Assembly (NCBI GenBank): GCA_932294295.1
Contig: OW028573.1
Location: 630,001 to 694,000 of the forward strand
DNA length: 64,000 nt
Reading direction: 5' to 3'
Source: Alitta virens
Taxonomy: Eukaryota > Annelida > Polychaeta > Phyllodocida > Nereididae
In this document: piece after piece, positions 36,498-47,392 of the stretch
How the letters are laid out: the number at the start of each line of letters is the position of its first letter
Position numbering within the stretch: the stretch's first letter is position 1
Position numbers and translations under genes: made by a program
The notes under the pieces: generated by a model
The model's input: only the letters and a program-made list of their open reading frames with translations
Databases searched by the model: none
Told to the model about the DNA's origin: nothing

Positions 36498-37643
36498 CGC
36501 GATTTTTCACAGGAAGCGGATAGATACCTTTCAGGTATATATTACAATCCAGATAGCCCTGCAAGTTTTTATGGGCCAGATAAACTTTGGTACTACATCA
36601 AAGACAGAAATGATAAACCTGATGGTGTCAATTACCATGTTGTGAAAAAATGGATGGACATGCAGGCAACACATGCCATACACACCATACCTCCTAAAAG
36701 ATATCCTACAGAGGAAATCATCGTTAATTATATGGATATGCAGTGGGATTCAGACATCCTGCAGCTGTCCAATCTGTCAAATACAACAAAGGCTACAGTT
36801 ATCTTTTGATCTGCATTGATCTTTTTTCACGATATCTGTGGGTGAAGCCTCTGAAAACCAAAACTACAGCTGAAACAGCTGCAGCGTGCAAACACATTTT
36901 TGATGAAGGTAGACATCCTGAAATGCTAAGATCAGACCAAGGGCGTGAATTTTTAGGTAAGGCTTTCCAAGAGCTATTAAAGGATTATGACGTCACACAC
37001 ATGATAGCCTATGGCGCACACAAAGCCTCCTATGCTGAATGTGTTAACCGTACAATAGAGGACCGTCTGTACAAATATTTCTATGAAAATCAGACATAAC
37101 TTCATAGATGTTATTGGTGACATAGCAAACTCGTACAATCACACAACGCATTCCAGCATCAACATGGCGCCGTCTAAAGTTAATGCCGACAACTCATTGG
37201 CCTTGTATGAGAGAGTTTATGTGCCGATTCTCAATAAAAGGGCACAACATCCTGCGCATTTCGCATTTGAAATTGGTCAGCTGGTCAGGTTAAGTCGCCC
37301 TCCTGGACCCTTCAAACGTGGATATCTAGAGCAATTTACTGAAGAACTATTCAAGATTTTCAACAGGCTTCCCTCTCATCCGCCGCGCTACAGGGTTAAA
37401 GATTTAGCAGGAGAAATTGTCCACGGCTCCTTTTACGAGCAAGAGTTGCAGAAGGTCCTTGTAACAGATGAAACACATATCAACTACAAAATTGAAAAGA
37501 TTATTTCGACCAAAACAGTGAATGGGCAGAAGCTTAGCCAGGTTAAGTGGTACGGATATTCACCCAAGTTCAACTCCTTCATACCAACACAGGACATAAA
37601 GAAATATCAGGACATTAAGCAGTCAGCTGGTAGGACTGAATAA
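36498..37643 (+). pseudogene. Polinton (Maverick) retroviral-type integrase, two frameshifts
   Basis: The protein would insert the element into the host chromosome. The N-terminal part (36498 to about 36765) contains PASFYGPDKLWYYIK and DMQWDSDI. The core continues in another frame from about 36770 (YNKGYSYLLICIDLFSRY, SDQGREF, KASYAECVNRT), giving the D-D-E triad with 33 residues between the last two. A second frameshift near 37090 moves to the C-terminal part (NMAPSKV, YRVKDLAGEIVHGSFYEQEL) and a chromodomain-like end (VKWYGYSPKFNSFIP). No ATG opens the first frame. The stop lies 2 bp before the next gene. Confidence 0.85.
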
Positions 37644-37645
37644 TC

Positions 37646-38071
37646 ATGTACTTGTATGTCTCTAATGGTCAAAGTGATCAGTTTTTTGCCGATAACACAA
37701 CATCCGCCTTTCGGGTAATACTGCCAAAAAGATTGAATTTGACACCCAGAGGACGCTGGCGTGTAGCTATTTTTGACATAGATCTACCAAGGTTCCAGGA
37801 CAATTACAAGACAGCTTATATAACAATCAATTCCAGCGTGTGCGAACCCAGCTTTGTAAACACAGCCCTGAGACCAACGCTAAACAGAGTGTATTTTAAC
37901 CACCTTCTCAGAGGTCGGCCTGTGACCTTTGACTCACCGCGCTATGTCAAGCTCACAGTGGATGGCCTTGACGTAATTGACATTTATTTAACAGACAGCA
38001 ATGGCGAATCACCATCATTCACACGTGGGACAGTGGCGTGCACACTACCCCTTGCAGATGACCAAGATTAA
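37646..38071 (+). CDS. Penton-like minor capsid protein of Polinton
   Basis: An intact 141-residue frame starts MYLYVSNGQSDQFFADNT. The N-terminal pattern (short hydrophobic strand, NT-x-S-x-F-x-V-x-LP, then RGRWRVAIFDIDLPR) is that of the Polinton minor capsid/penton proteins, which form single-jelly-roll vertices. It starts 2 bp after the integrase stop and ends 2 bp before the next ATG, as in a tightly packed viral transcription unit. It is shorter than many relatives and may be C-terminally trimmed. It is one of the few frames in the block without a visible break. Confidence 0.65.
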   Translation: MYLYVSNGQSDQFFADNTTSAFRVILPKRLNLTPRGRWRVAIFDIDLPRFQDNYKTAYITINSSVCEPSFVNTALRPTLNRVYFNHLLRGRPVTFDSPRYVKLTVDGLDVIDIYLTDSNGESPSFTRGTVACTLPLADDQD

Positions 38072-38073
38072 TA

Positions 38074-38512
38074 ATGGCAACCGATACACATTATTATTCT
38101 ACAGAGGGCAGCGGGGATTACAAAGCTTTCCTTACACATTTTAAGAAGCAGGCAGAAGGTCTTGACAGACCCCTGGTGCTCAAAACCCGAAACAACTTCA
38201 CCACTTTTGCCAGGGGTCGTGCAGGCCAATCACACCTGATTCTTGTCCTCACACGCCCTGATGTGGGTTCAACAAAAAATGGTGTAGATGTAAGCAGGCT
38301 TGAAGTGGTTGACCCAAATGAAGCAGAAAGGAGGCGGCCCTGTCAGAGGTCATCAAAGAAGAGGCCGAGGTCACAAAAGGCGTTGAATCGGCTCAGAATG
38401 CTCACTCTACTGTTGGCAGTCGTAAGTTAAAGACAGCTCACACACCAGCAAGGCATCCACAGCATCAGTGAAATCAAAGATCAGGAGAGTTAAGGACATT
38501 TTTGACGACTGA
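38074..38512 (+). pseudogene. Basic Polinton protein of unknown role, frameshifted
   Basis: It starts MATDTHYYSTEGSGDYKAFL. The N-terminal 85 residues are open (NNFTTFARGRAGQSHLILV). Near 38330 the sensible frame changes to SEVIKEEAEVTKGVESAQNA, and near 38450 it changes again to KSKIRRVKDIFDD before a stop at 38510-38512. So the original protein was probably about 145 residues with a Lys/Arg-rich tail. Its place between penton and major capsid suggests a virion protein; I do not recognise the family. Confidence 0.55.
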
Positions 38513-38572
38513 CAACTTTAACACATCAGTGTTTGTTTGGGTATTTAACTATCACCTTAGCTTTTTTTTTAA

Positions 38573-40068
38573 ATGGCTCAATCAGTTCTATTAGATTCTT
38601 ATGTTGGCTATTCTGAAGAATTAGCTATATTTGAAAAACCTCTACAAAATGTGGGCATAAGGAGGTCGCACACTGTAACCTATTATCCTATTAACGATTT
38701 TTCTAATCAGGGCATGATTCAATTTAGTGTACCAAGTAACGGCGCTTCTTATCTAGACTTGCGCTCAACTAGACTCAATATCACATGTAAGATTGTTGGA
38801 CGCGGTGGTGAGACTGTCAAACCCCTCCTGATTTTCTCGTTTCTTCAAAAAAAGATGAAACTAGTGCTAGTGAAGGCAGTGCTGAAAGTGGAGAAGGCAG
38901 TGGTGACACAGAGTCGGCAGAAGGTGGGGGAAGGGACAGCTCAGCAACTTCCGCTAGAACCAAGCGTTCAGCTGATGATGAAGCCAAACATGTCACAGTG
39001 GCTGTCACCGTTGTTAACAATTTCACGCACTCAATGTTCAGCAGGGTTGATGTTGTGCTACAAAATAAGGCTCTGACACATTCAGACCAATCATACCCTT
39101 ACTTGGCTTACTTAAAAGCTCTTTTGTATACTAGTGAGGAAATGAAGTAGGGCACTCTTCAAATGGCTATGTTTTACAAAGATTCGGGCGACGAAGTGGG
39201 CAGTCCTATTTGGCAGACTTCTAATAATCCTGGTTTAAAAGCTAGGATACCTTATTTTTTGAACTCTAAGGAAGTTGACATGAGCGGCCATCTTTACAGT
39301 GATATCCTGGAGATTGGGCGCTTTTTACCTAACGGTGTACCTCTCAACATAACTTTATACCCTAGCACCCCGGAATTCTGTCTGCTTTCGCCTAATTTAG
39401 GGGCAGGCGATTTCAAAGTGGTTGTAACCAAAGCTTCACTTGAAGTCACCATGATAGATGTGGCACCTCTCATTTCTGTTGCTCATGCTGACCTGTTAAA
39501 AACCAGATCGGCTATATACCCTTACATAAAAACTGAGGTGAAACGTTTCACTCTAGGGAAAGGTGTATTTTCAGGAGAGCTGAATGACCCATTTAATGGA
39601 CAGGTGCCCTCTGAAATGATTATAGGATTAGTGCGTGATTCAGCCAATCATGGTACATTGTCAGAAAACCTGTTTCTTTTTGAACACAACAGTCTCAACT
39701 TTATTCAGGTCACTGTTGATGGTCAAGACCTCTCACAGGCTCCCATACAGCCTTGTTATTACACAGCTGACAGCACTGCCAACAGTCAATATATGGATGC
39801 ATATAAAACCTTGCATGGCATGGATGGCAATGAAGTTATTATTCCTATCTCAAGAGATGATTATCCTAACGGTTTTTGCGTGTACAAATTTCATTCTGAA
39901 CCTACATGTGGCTCGAGCGATGACATCATACCATTGAAACGAAGTGGTAACATGAGAGTGTCTGTCAAGTTTGACACGGAGCTTGCGAGACCAACCACTC
40001 TTGTAATTTTTGCAAAATTCCCGGCCGCTCTTAAAGTAGACAAAAACCGCGCTGTTTATGAAGTGTGA
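38573..40068 (+). pseudogene. Polinton major capsid protein (double jelly-roll), frameshift and stop
   Basis: The frame begins MAQSVLLDSYVGYSEELAIF; proteins of this type are often annotated as F54H12.2-like and are the hexon-like Polinton capsid. Landmarks are VTYYPINDFSNQGMIQF, LDLRSTRLNITCKIV, VVLQNKALTHSDQSYPY and the long C-terminal part from 39163 to 40068, which is intact. A one-base frameshift lies at about 38815-38850 and a premature TAG at 39148-39150. Between the first strand block and VTVAVTVVNNF there is an unusual stretch of about 45 residues rich in Ser, Glu and Gly (38850-38985). The downstream ATPase frame overlaps its end. Confidence 0.85.
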
Positions 40069-40105
40069 TCATTCAGTGCTCAGCTTCCTTACCATAAGCA
40101 TCATC

Positions 40106-40785
40106 ATGACAGCTGTCCAGGGGTCCCTTAAGCAGTTTGATTTGCCTAAAAATATACTTGTCATTGGTAGCAGCCAGGCTGGAAAAAGTTTTTTGTCAAG
40201 GAATTGCTGCTGCAAAACAGGGCAATGTTCAGTCCACAGGTAAACAAAATTATTTATTGTTTCTCTGTATGGCAGGACAAATACGAGGAACTTGAGAGTG
40301 CCTTGGGTGACATTATGGAATTTAGGTCAGACATACCTACTAAAGAAGAGCTTATACAAATTTGGCAAGGTGGAACAGTTCTTGTTCTGGACGATAAGAT
40401 GTCTAGCATGGAAGACAATTCTCAAGGAAAAAATATGGTTGAAATTGTGTGCGTTCTCTGTCACCACTGCCACATATCATGTATTATCACTTTACAAAAC
40501 CTTTATCATGCCAGCAAGGCTGTTAGAGAAATAGGTCTTAATTCTCAGTATATCTGTTTGTTCAGGAATAATTGGAGTGTGAGACAGAACACCACCCTGG
40601 CTTCGCAAATAATGCCCACACAGACATCATATTTCATGGCCAGCTATGACCTAGCTACATCTAAAAGCTATGGGTATTTAGTTGTAGACTTATCTGCTAA
40701 CATCAATAACAGATATAAACTGAAGACTAACATTTTCCCGCAGGAGGATACAATTGTTTATCTACCCAAAAAATTAATCTGGTGA
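40106..40785 (+). pseudogene. Polinton A32/FtsK-type DNA-packaging ATPase, frameshifted
   Basis: This family powers genome packaging into the capsid. Walker A is visible as VIGSSQAGKSF. After at least one frameshift at about 40200-40240 the frame continues through VWQDKYEEL, Walker B VLVLDD and the sensor-like TLQNLYH to the end at 40785. The ATG at 40106 precedes Walker A by about 18 residues. The stop TGA overlaps the start region of the next gene in the arrangement GGTGA, probably once ATGA. Confidence 0.8.
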
Positions 40786-41093
40786 AGGAAAATATCATAT
40801 TTCTCCAGGCTGTTGCAACTCTGCCAAAAAAACAAGTTAAGGAAATTTTAAGACATGCTGAAAAAAATCAGCTAAGGTCGATAGGCGAAGTGGCCAAAAA
40901 TATTCTTACTAATAACCTCAAGCCTGTAGAGCCCTATAAAGAGGCTCTCAAATGTGAAAGACGGTTCATTAGAGTCCTTGCCCACGACAGCACAACATAC
41001 AAAGACAGATTGCAGAAAGCTGTGGCGAAGTCTGACACTGTATCACACCTTGTACGCTCAGTGTTGAAAACTCTTACAACACTTGCTAAATAA
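40782..41093 (+). CDS. Small Polinton protein downstream of ATPase
   Basis: A roughly 103-residue frame, basic and helical, contains LPKKQVKEILRHAEKNQL and VAKSDTVSHLVRSVL. The frame opens with GTG at the point where an ATG would overlap the ATPase stop, so the start codon has probably mutated. No domain was recognised. The position between ATPase and the next basic protein suggests a core or scaffold-like role (inference). Confidence 0.5.
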   Translation: MKENIIFLQAVATLPKKQVKEILRHAEKNQLRSIGEVAKNILTNNLKPVEPYKEALKCERRFIRVLAHDSTTYKDRLQKAVAKSDTVSHLVRSVLKTLTTLAK

Positions 41094-41094
41094 A

Positions 41095-41577
41095 ATGGCT
41101 GAAGAACATGTCGTTGTTCCACGTGAAAGATATCTGAGGATGACTGACCAGCTTACAGAAAAAAGGAATAATGACACTTCTGAAAACATGCAAAACACAA
41201 CATCAGGCGATGATGATGATGTATCACCCAGTGAAGCTGTGACGCCCCGCACGCCCTCTACTGACAGCAGCACCAATGACCTTCACCTAAGGACAAGCGA
41301 CGAAGAGCAAACGGACACCCCAGAAGATGGCAACAGCGAAGTAACCGATGATGGCCCCCCAGGCATTACCCGTGATGAGCTGAATGAAATGGTTAAATCT
41401 ACTCAAAAGGCTAAGAAGAGCATTACCAGGAAAAAAAAACCGAGCAAACCTAGCAGCGTTGGAGCACCTAGAAAAGTCTTCAAAGTTGCAGGTTCTAAGA
41501 CCAGTGCCACAACAAAGAAAAAGGGTGTCACTAAAGCCCTTACAGCAATTAAAAAGAACTGGCAAAAGATCAAATGA
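41095..41577 (+). CDS. Polinton acidic/basic bipartite protein
   Basis: An intact frame of about 160 residues starts MAEEHVVVPRERYLRMT one base after the previous stop. The middle is acidic and Ser/Thr-rich. The C terminus is strongly basic (STQKAKKSITRKKKPSKP, then TTKKKGVTKALTAIKKNW). A structured VPRERY start with a nucleic-acid-binding-like tail recurs in Polinton genomes. The function is unknown; DNA condensation is a guess. Confidence 0.5.
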   Translation: MAEEHVVVPRERYLRMTDQLTEKRNNDTSENMQNTTSGDDDDVSPSEAVTPRTPSTDSSTNDLHLRTSDEEQTDTPEDGNSEVTDDGPPGITRDELNEMVKSTQKAKKSITRKKKPSKPSSVGAPRKVFKVAGSKTSATTKKKGVTKALTAIKKNWQKIK

Positions 41578-42113
41578 CTGTTGAGAAAATTAATATTTTT
41601 TATTTCAAACAATAGCTATTTTCTATGTCTGTATAAGGCTTTTTACATTTCACGCCACTGTCTTTGCATCAAGTGTGACACAATATCCAAAAAACTGTGC
41701 TTTTAGGTACGATTAAAGAAATGTATATTGAACTGTTGTTGTTTTTTATTATCTTGGGTAGAAGAAGTGAAACATCAGAGACTGTCAAGTGAATTATTAA
41801 CAAAAACCTGCTGCACAGTCAGCCACCAGTGTTTTACAAGTTGTGATTTTTGCTGAACAATTGTCATCAAGATTTTTCAAGTAAAGATTTATGCAAAAAG
41901 AATTCTTCCTTTAAAAGAAAATGGATGCTTTCGATTTTCAATAGTGGAAAATCTTCCACAACATGGCTGCCTGTCACGACATGTCACTAGCAAGGTCGGC
42001 TTAGCATATGGACCTTAAGACAGCCCTGCGCTGCAGCGCCCCTGGTGTGCACCGCTTTGAAACTGCAGGTAATTGGTAGATCGCTTCTCCTGGAAGAAAA
42101 AAGGGGTATGAAG

Positions 42114-42121
42114 GGTATAAA
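42114..42121 (+). promoter_or_regulatory. TATA box upstream of PC4-like gene
   Basis: GTATAAAA lies about 190 bp before the ATG at 42312, implying a leader of about 160 bases. The leader is GC-richer than its surroundings. Confidence 0.5.
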
Positions 42122-42311
42122 ATTCAAGCTCATACCCGCACCCTTCCTCTTGCACCAGGACTCTGAGCACGTAGCACCAGTTTTCTTTGGGCACAGCACC
42201 TCTGCATCCGGCACAAGTCTCCCTTGCAAAGGCATTGCGTTCAGTTCTACACTTTGGAGGGAAAGAAGAAATTGTTTTTCGGTTTTAATCTTCAACACTC
42301 AGTTTTTCACA

Positions 42312-43788
42312 ATGGCTGCTGTGAGAGTTTCCCGTGGAGATCTTGCAGAAGGACAGCAGTTCTACACAGATGCAGGAACTCTTGTGAGGGGAAAATACCT
42401 GTTTTTCAAGGAGCTCGGTTCAAGGAAGTTCATTGTTCTCCAAAGGTTCAAAGAAAAAGTGAACCTTCACCTTCGTAATTACATTCTCGACGAAGAAGAG
42501 TTTGTTTACATACCGACCAAAAGAGGAGTCGTATTAAATAAGCAGCAAACTAGAGATCTTCTGAACGTAATGCCTGAGCTGACCCGAGTTGTCAAGCATG
42601 TAAGTAAACATTTTTTATTTAATTTTTTGTTTCTGCTTTTTTTGATAGGATGCTTACCTGAAAGGTCAACTTTGTTGTCATACCTTATGTATATATAAAT
42701 ATATATGTCAGTCTTTCTGACAGCACCGGTAGTTGTCCATTTGTTTTTCTGTGTCTGTTAGACTCATAGATAATTTGTCAGAATTATCTAGGAGTCTTTG
42801 ACAAAATGTGGAAAGTCAACCTGATCTGATCTGTTGACTCGTCTACTTGTACAACAGCATTCTCTTCTTAACCTAGACTATGTATCAGGGTTTCAAATGA
42901 AGTTTAAAATATTATTTTTGAAAAGTTTTGACAATGCATGGAATTCAAGGTCTATACATCTTTATTACTTTTTTGTAGGGCTACACATCGTCTGAAGAAG
43001 AGGCTATGAATGACAGTCGTCATGTAGACGACAGTGATTTCGAATCACCTGTCATGTTTGATGACTCAGTGGTCTACAAGGGAGACAATTGTGCTGGTGA
43101 TGTAGGGGGGCTCATCTGTGATGAAGCTCCAGAAGATCCTTTCTGCTCCCAAGATGGAATGGAATTCATTCCAGGAGAACTGAAGGTACACATCGGCTGA
43201 AACACTTTCGCCGTGGGGAAGAAATCCTTTTCGTTTCTTGACGTACGTCACTATTTCTTTACTAACTCATCAAAGAAATCTCTCCCCCCTACGAGAAGGG
43301 GTATTAATTTGAACAAGTACGAATTCTCGAAGCTTGTTGAGTACCTACACATGCTGGAAGATGTATGGTACGGCCTGCGTGAGTTGGCCGAATGTTCTAC
43401 TACTCACAAAAATGATGCGGAGCAGAATCGCTGCGACCACTGTACGCCATCCCCAAGAAGTGACCCTCCGTCTGCCAAGAAGGACACCATTGCGACAACA
43501 TCGCCACCTGTCACACCCGGCGCAGGCACCATTAGCACTCCTACAAAAAAGTCCTCAAAAATTTCTGTACCCACTCCACAAAAACCTAAGAAAAGAAATT
43601 TGGAAGCTAGCACATTAGTTGACAGAAAAAGTGTCCAGAAAAAAGACACATGCCGTCCTTCTGATGTTAACAAAGAACTGGCGTTTCAGGGTGAAGACCT
43701 TCAGAGTGAAAGTGACGAAGATACGCCTCTGAAGAAGAAACGAGGTTCCAGGGCCCGTCTTACCAAGAAGTTTGACAGCGCTCTGTAG
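42312..43788 (+). CDS. Two-domain PC4-like protein, copy B (one in-frame TGA)
   Basis: Exon 1 (42312-42599) encodes 96 residues with KYLFFKELGSRKFIVLQRF, NLHLRNYI and TKRGVVLNKQQTRDLL. This has the shape of a PC4 (p15 coactivator) domain: basic ssDNA-binding strand, -HLR/DIR-, then a G-x-x-LN helix start. A clear intron (GTAAGT...TTTTTGTAG) leads to exon 2 at 42979: an acidic linker, then a TGA at 43198-43200, and in the same frame a second PC4-like domain (SFSFLDVRHYFF, LPPTRRGINLNKYEF), a C-x2-C pair and a Pro/Ser/Lys-rich basic tail ending at 43788. Without the TGA the protein would be about 365 residues. Copy A lies on the other side of the capsid block at 35040-35769. Confidence 0.6.
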
Positions 43789-44830
43789 CTTGAAGCTCTG
43801 GAGGTCTTCACCTATGACTCCTCTCCACCCCTATAGCGTGTGTTATTTATCTTTGCTTTGTTTTTCAGAGACAACATGTTGATGGACGTATCACGCTTAG
43901 GGAAGGGCACCCTATACATGTTTTGCTGTCATGACATGACATGTTTAGTTCTCGTGACAGTAAAACAATTAATGATTATTTAAAGTATTTTTACAGCTGT
44001 TAAAATTTCTAATTTTTTTCTTAGAAATACTAACTGCCAGCAATTTCTTAGCAATACTAACTGTCGACAATATGTACTGGTTTAAAACTATGAAGGCTAT
44101 TTTCAGATGAAATGTTACAGCATTTAAAAAAAAAAAAAAAAAATCTGTGTGGCTCTTCCTGTGTGTAAAAGGTTTTTTTTAAAACGTGCACCAGGGACGA
44201 AAATTTTTACCATCACGCTACACAGTCGTGTGCAGAGTCCTAAGATTGTTTAAGGGTGCATTGTGCCTCCCCCTATCAACATGTTTTGTCTCAGCATGAG
44301 GTTTTCTGAGGGGGCCCCCTCATGCGCATTTAATCGTCACCTGCTCTAGGTCTATAGATCTTGCAACAGAATTTTTACAATGTTAGTTTTCGGTTATTTT
44401 TCGTAACATGTAATTTTCTTTTTGGTTTGATATTTTACCTTGAAAGAAAAATTAATTTTTTTTTCCAATTTTGTTAATTTTCGATATGAAAGAAAAATGT
44501 GCTGTCATTTGTCCTAGGTCCATGATCTTGCATCAGAATTTTTACAAGCGATTATTTTCAGCAACATGTAATTTTCTTTTTAATTTGATATTTTTTCATG
44601 AAAGAAAAATTAATTTTTATTTCCAATTTTGTTAAAATGTACTGTTCTTTAAAAAAATTTAAAATTTCGACCTCAAATGGAATTGTGTATGAGTTATTGT
44701 TTAACGCCTCATCAGCACCTGAGTGGGCTATGTAGAGGCTCTCTAGGTTCCTCAAATGGAATAAACAAAAACACTTGTAGATGCTAAAACATAGTGTTTC
44801 TCAAGAAAAAAATGTCTTCAGATTTTTGTG

Positions 44831-44930
44831 TTTATAATGATGTAGGTAAAAATATTTTCACAATAACAATGCCTGCACTGTTTATAATGATGTAGTTAAA
44901 AATATTTTCACAATAACAATGCCTGCACTG
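44831..44930. repeat. Exact-length 50-bp tandem duplication
   Basis: Two units beginning TTTATAATGATGTAG and ending GCCTGCACTG differ at one position. No function is inferred. Confidence 0.9.
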
Positions 44931-45289
44931 CCACTGAAACAAGAATTTGTCTCAGCAACTTGAGTATGAGAGCTCATAATGGTTGAGGCGTGACTGATTG
45001 TATCCGGTGGAGAGACTTTTTTATTTACATATTTTTCACACAAATGCTTTATTAAAAGAATAGTGAGAGCTATATACTGATGAGATTAAATGACACGACA
45101 CATCTGATGAGAAAAACTTCGCCAAATGCTGTTTAGAGAGGAATTTAAAGGCCCATGCACACTGATGAGAACTTGGGCAAACTCCTAATGAGAAGAAGAA
45201 AAACAATTATGATAAAAGCTTATAAGTTGTGTAGTGTTAATTTACACAAGTTACAGATGAATAACATAAGACAACTTCCAGTCATAGAT

Positions 45290-45433
45290 CTCTCTTTGTC
45301 TCTGTCTCTGAGACCTATCCCTCAGTCTCTCTCAATACTGTCTGTGAGGCAGGATGTCTATGTCTGTCTATCTGTCTGTCAGATAGATATATTGTCAGGC
45401 TCTCTCACTCTATCTCTGTTCATCCAAGGCCTG

Positions 45434-45464
<31 letters not shown>

Positions 45465-45475
45465 CTCACTCTCAC
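45290..45475. repeat. TCTC/CTAT microsatellite cluster
   Basis: A compound pyrimidine-rich simple repeat that includes about eight CTAT units near 45432-45463. Confidence 0.9.
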
Positions 45476-46433
45476 TCGCTCATGCACTTTTCATCTCTTC
45501 ATTCGTTTTGGACGCACCCTCCTGCTCATTGAGGGAGGGCGAATCCTCGGCCACGGGGCATCTGGGGCCCAGGGGCGGCAGGATGCCGCAACGCGGCTCT
45601 GTGCCGCACGGCCCCCGGTGCCGTTAAGACATTGCTATGCACGCTCGAGCGAAGCACTTTTTTTCCAATCAGCTGCTTCATGATGTTCATATAAATAAAA
45701 ATGAATAACTTCTTTTTTAATCAGCACCACTTTTAATCAAATTTTACAAAATCGCTGACGTACAGCACTGTGCTCACCTAAAGTAGTAGGTAAATTGGTT
45801 GCAAAGGCGTTACTGTTTTATTGTAGTTTATTTTCAGTCGGTTATTTGCATTCTTCGGGCTTCCGGAGACGCTCGGCCATTAACATGGCTGGCAATGGGA
45901 CCCCCCTCGGGCTTTTGGAGCTGCATTGCCCGTCTCTGCTTTTTTCTCGTAGAGAAGTATAGGACGCAAATACGCTCCTATTTTTAACTAATCTATTTCT
46001 CTTCGGTTTTTTGCACTATTCACACACCAAAACAACTCCTTTGTTTGTTTAGCTATGCATGATTTATAGGAACATAATGTGACATATATATACACAGTGT
46101 CAATAACAATCGTAAATGTTTAAGTCAAAACACCCTCGTCTTTCACTTCCGTGTGCTGGGTTTTTTCTAACAGGGCTCGCTGCGAGGTGCCCTCGGTGCC
46201 ATGTTTGTCAGGTGCGCCCTCTGGTTGTACCTGCCCATTTGGAAAAACATAATTTGACATTTGCGAGATCTTTATGTCTCGCAGGTTTGTTTTTTGGCCC
46301 CACTGCACAGTTTCTGGTGGTTTTGTATGATGTTTTTTTTAACCCACTGCAAAATGTCTGGTTGTTTTTCTGTGGTGCTGTGTTCACTATGTCCTATGCA
46401 AGCTTTTGTACTCAGCTAACGTACCATTGCACC

Positions 46434-46712
46434 TTAATCCAGCACATAGATATGTTGTTTGTCTTCACTCAAGTGGGAACGGAATTTCAGTTTTTTTTCA
46501 CGGTTTGACCAAATTGATAGGTATCCGTATGGTTGGCTGGTTAGTTGCTCAAAAAGTGCCACAATTCTTTTTTGGTCTTTTATGTACACTTTTTGCGCCA
46601 CAAGTCTGATCACTGTTTCGTCTAGGTTGTTGGGAAACAACACGAGGTGTGTGGTGTTTCTGATTAAGGTCAACCTTTCTTTTCCTGGGCGAAAAATTTT
46701 CTGTGTTGACAG
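46434..46712 (-). pseudogene. C-terminal part of second Polinton packaging ATPase
   Basis: The minus-strand frame contains RNTTHLVLFPNN, VAQKVYIKDQKRIVAL and QPYGYLSIW, the C-terminal half of an A32/FtsK-type ATPase. It follows LSTQ, which is also where the N-terminal half at 49186-49565 is cut. A P element inserted between them splits the gene. This half has no visible break up to its stop. Confidence 0.8.
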
Positions 46713-47392
46713 CACAGACAACATACAGACATTTCACTCGCATTGAAGCCTATAGTGCCACTGACCTAGATAGCGACATCTAGCGGTTGGTGTGGAGCAG
46801 GCTGAGGCAGAGTGTAAACAAAGGAGAAAAGGGGTTAACTTTGACAGCTGCTGCATGTCATTCATGACCAATGATCAAGTATTACAACAACCACTGTTTA
46901 TCTAAACATCGTAAATATTTAATAACAACAAAATTACAACATATTCAAGTACATACATGGAAATTAAACACTACAGCAGTCAATTGGTGGATACATTCAC
47001 TGACATAATTATAAGTGTGTGAGTGTCAACATTTTCCTATTTCTCTTTTGATGAGGTGCATTCATCATTCTGTTTTGCTCCTTGAGAAAATGATGTAGTC
47101 TTATTTTACAGAATAGAGTCACAATGTATTTTAAGGTTGTTTGACAACCGCTCAACTCACATATTATATCTTTGCATTTTTCAATTGCCAGCAGTTTGTA
47201 AGCTTTTTGAATACATTCTCTGACCGAATGATGAAGTTGCTGTTATCAACAAAACATTTTTCCAAATCTGCTACAAAATAAACCATGGCTCTTTGAGGAA
47301 ATATACGACCGTGATCAGGAGATGTAAAACTATATTTCTTATGATTAAGAAATGTGTATTCAGGTGTGCTAGCAGATAATGGTGAAATTTTT

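Larger units (their letters stand above)
43789..46110. other. Non-coding, repeat-rich stretch
   Basis: No gene was recognised. It contains an imperfect tandem repeat of about 150-bp units at 44350-44640 (shared GTAATTTTCTTTTT and GAAAGAAAAATTAATTTTT), a 50-bp tandem duplication at 44831-44930, a pyrimidine-rich microsatellite at 45290-45475, and a GC-rich island at 45530-45620. Confidence 0.6.

Noticed and set aside
42734..42772. Hairpin in the PC4-like intron as a structured RNA
   Set aside because: GACTCATAGATAATT and AATTATCTAGGAGTC can pair, but it is isolated, AT-rich and intronic. There is no evidence of conservation.
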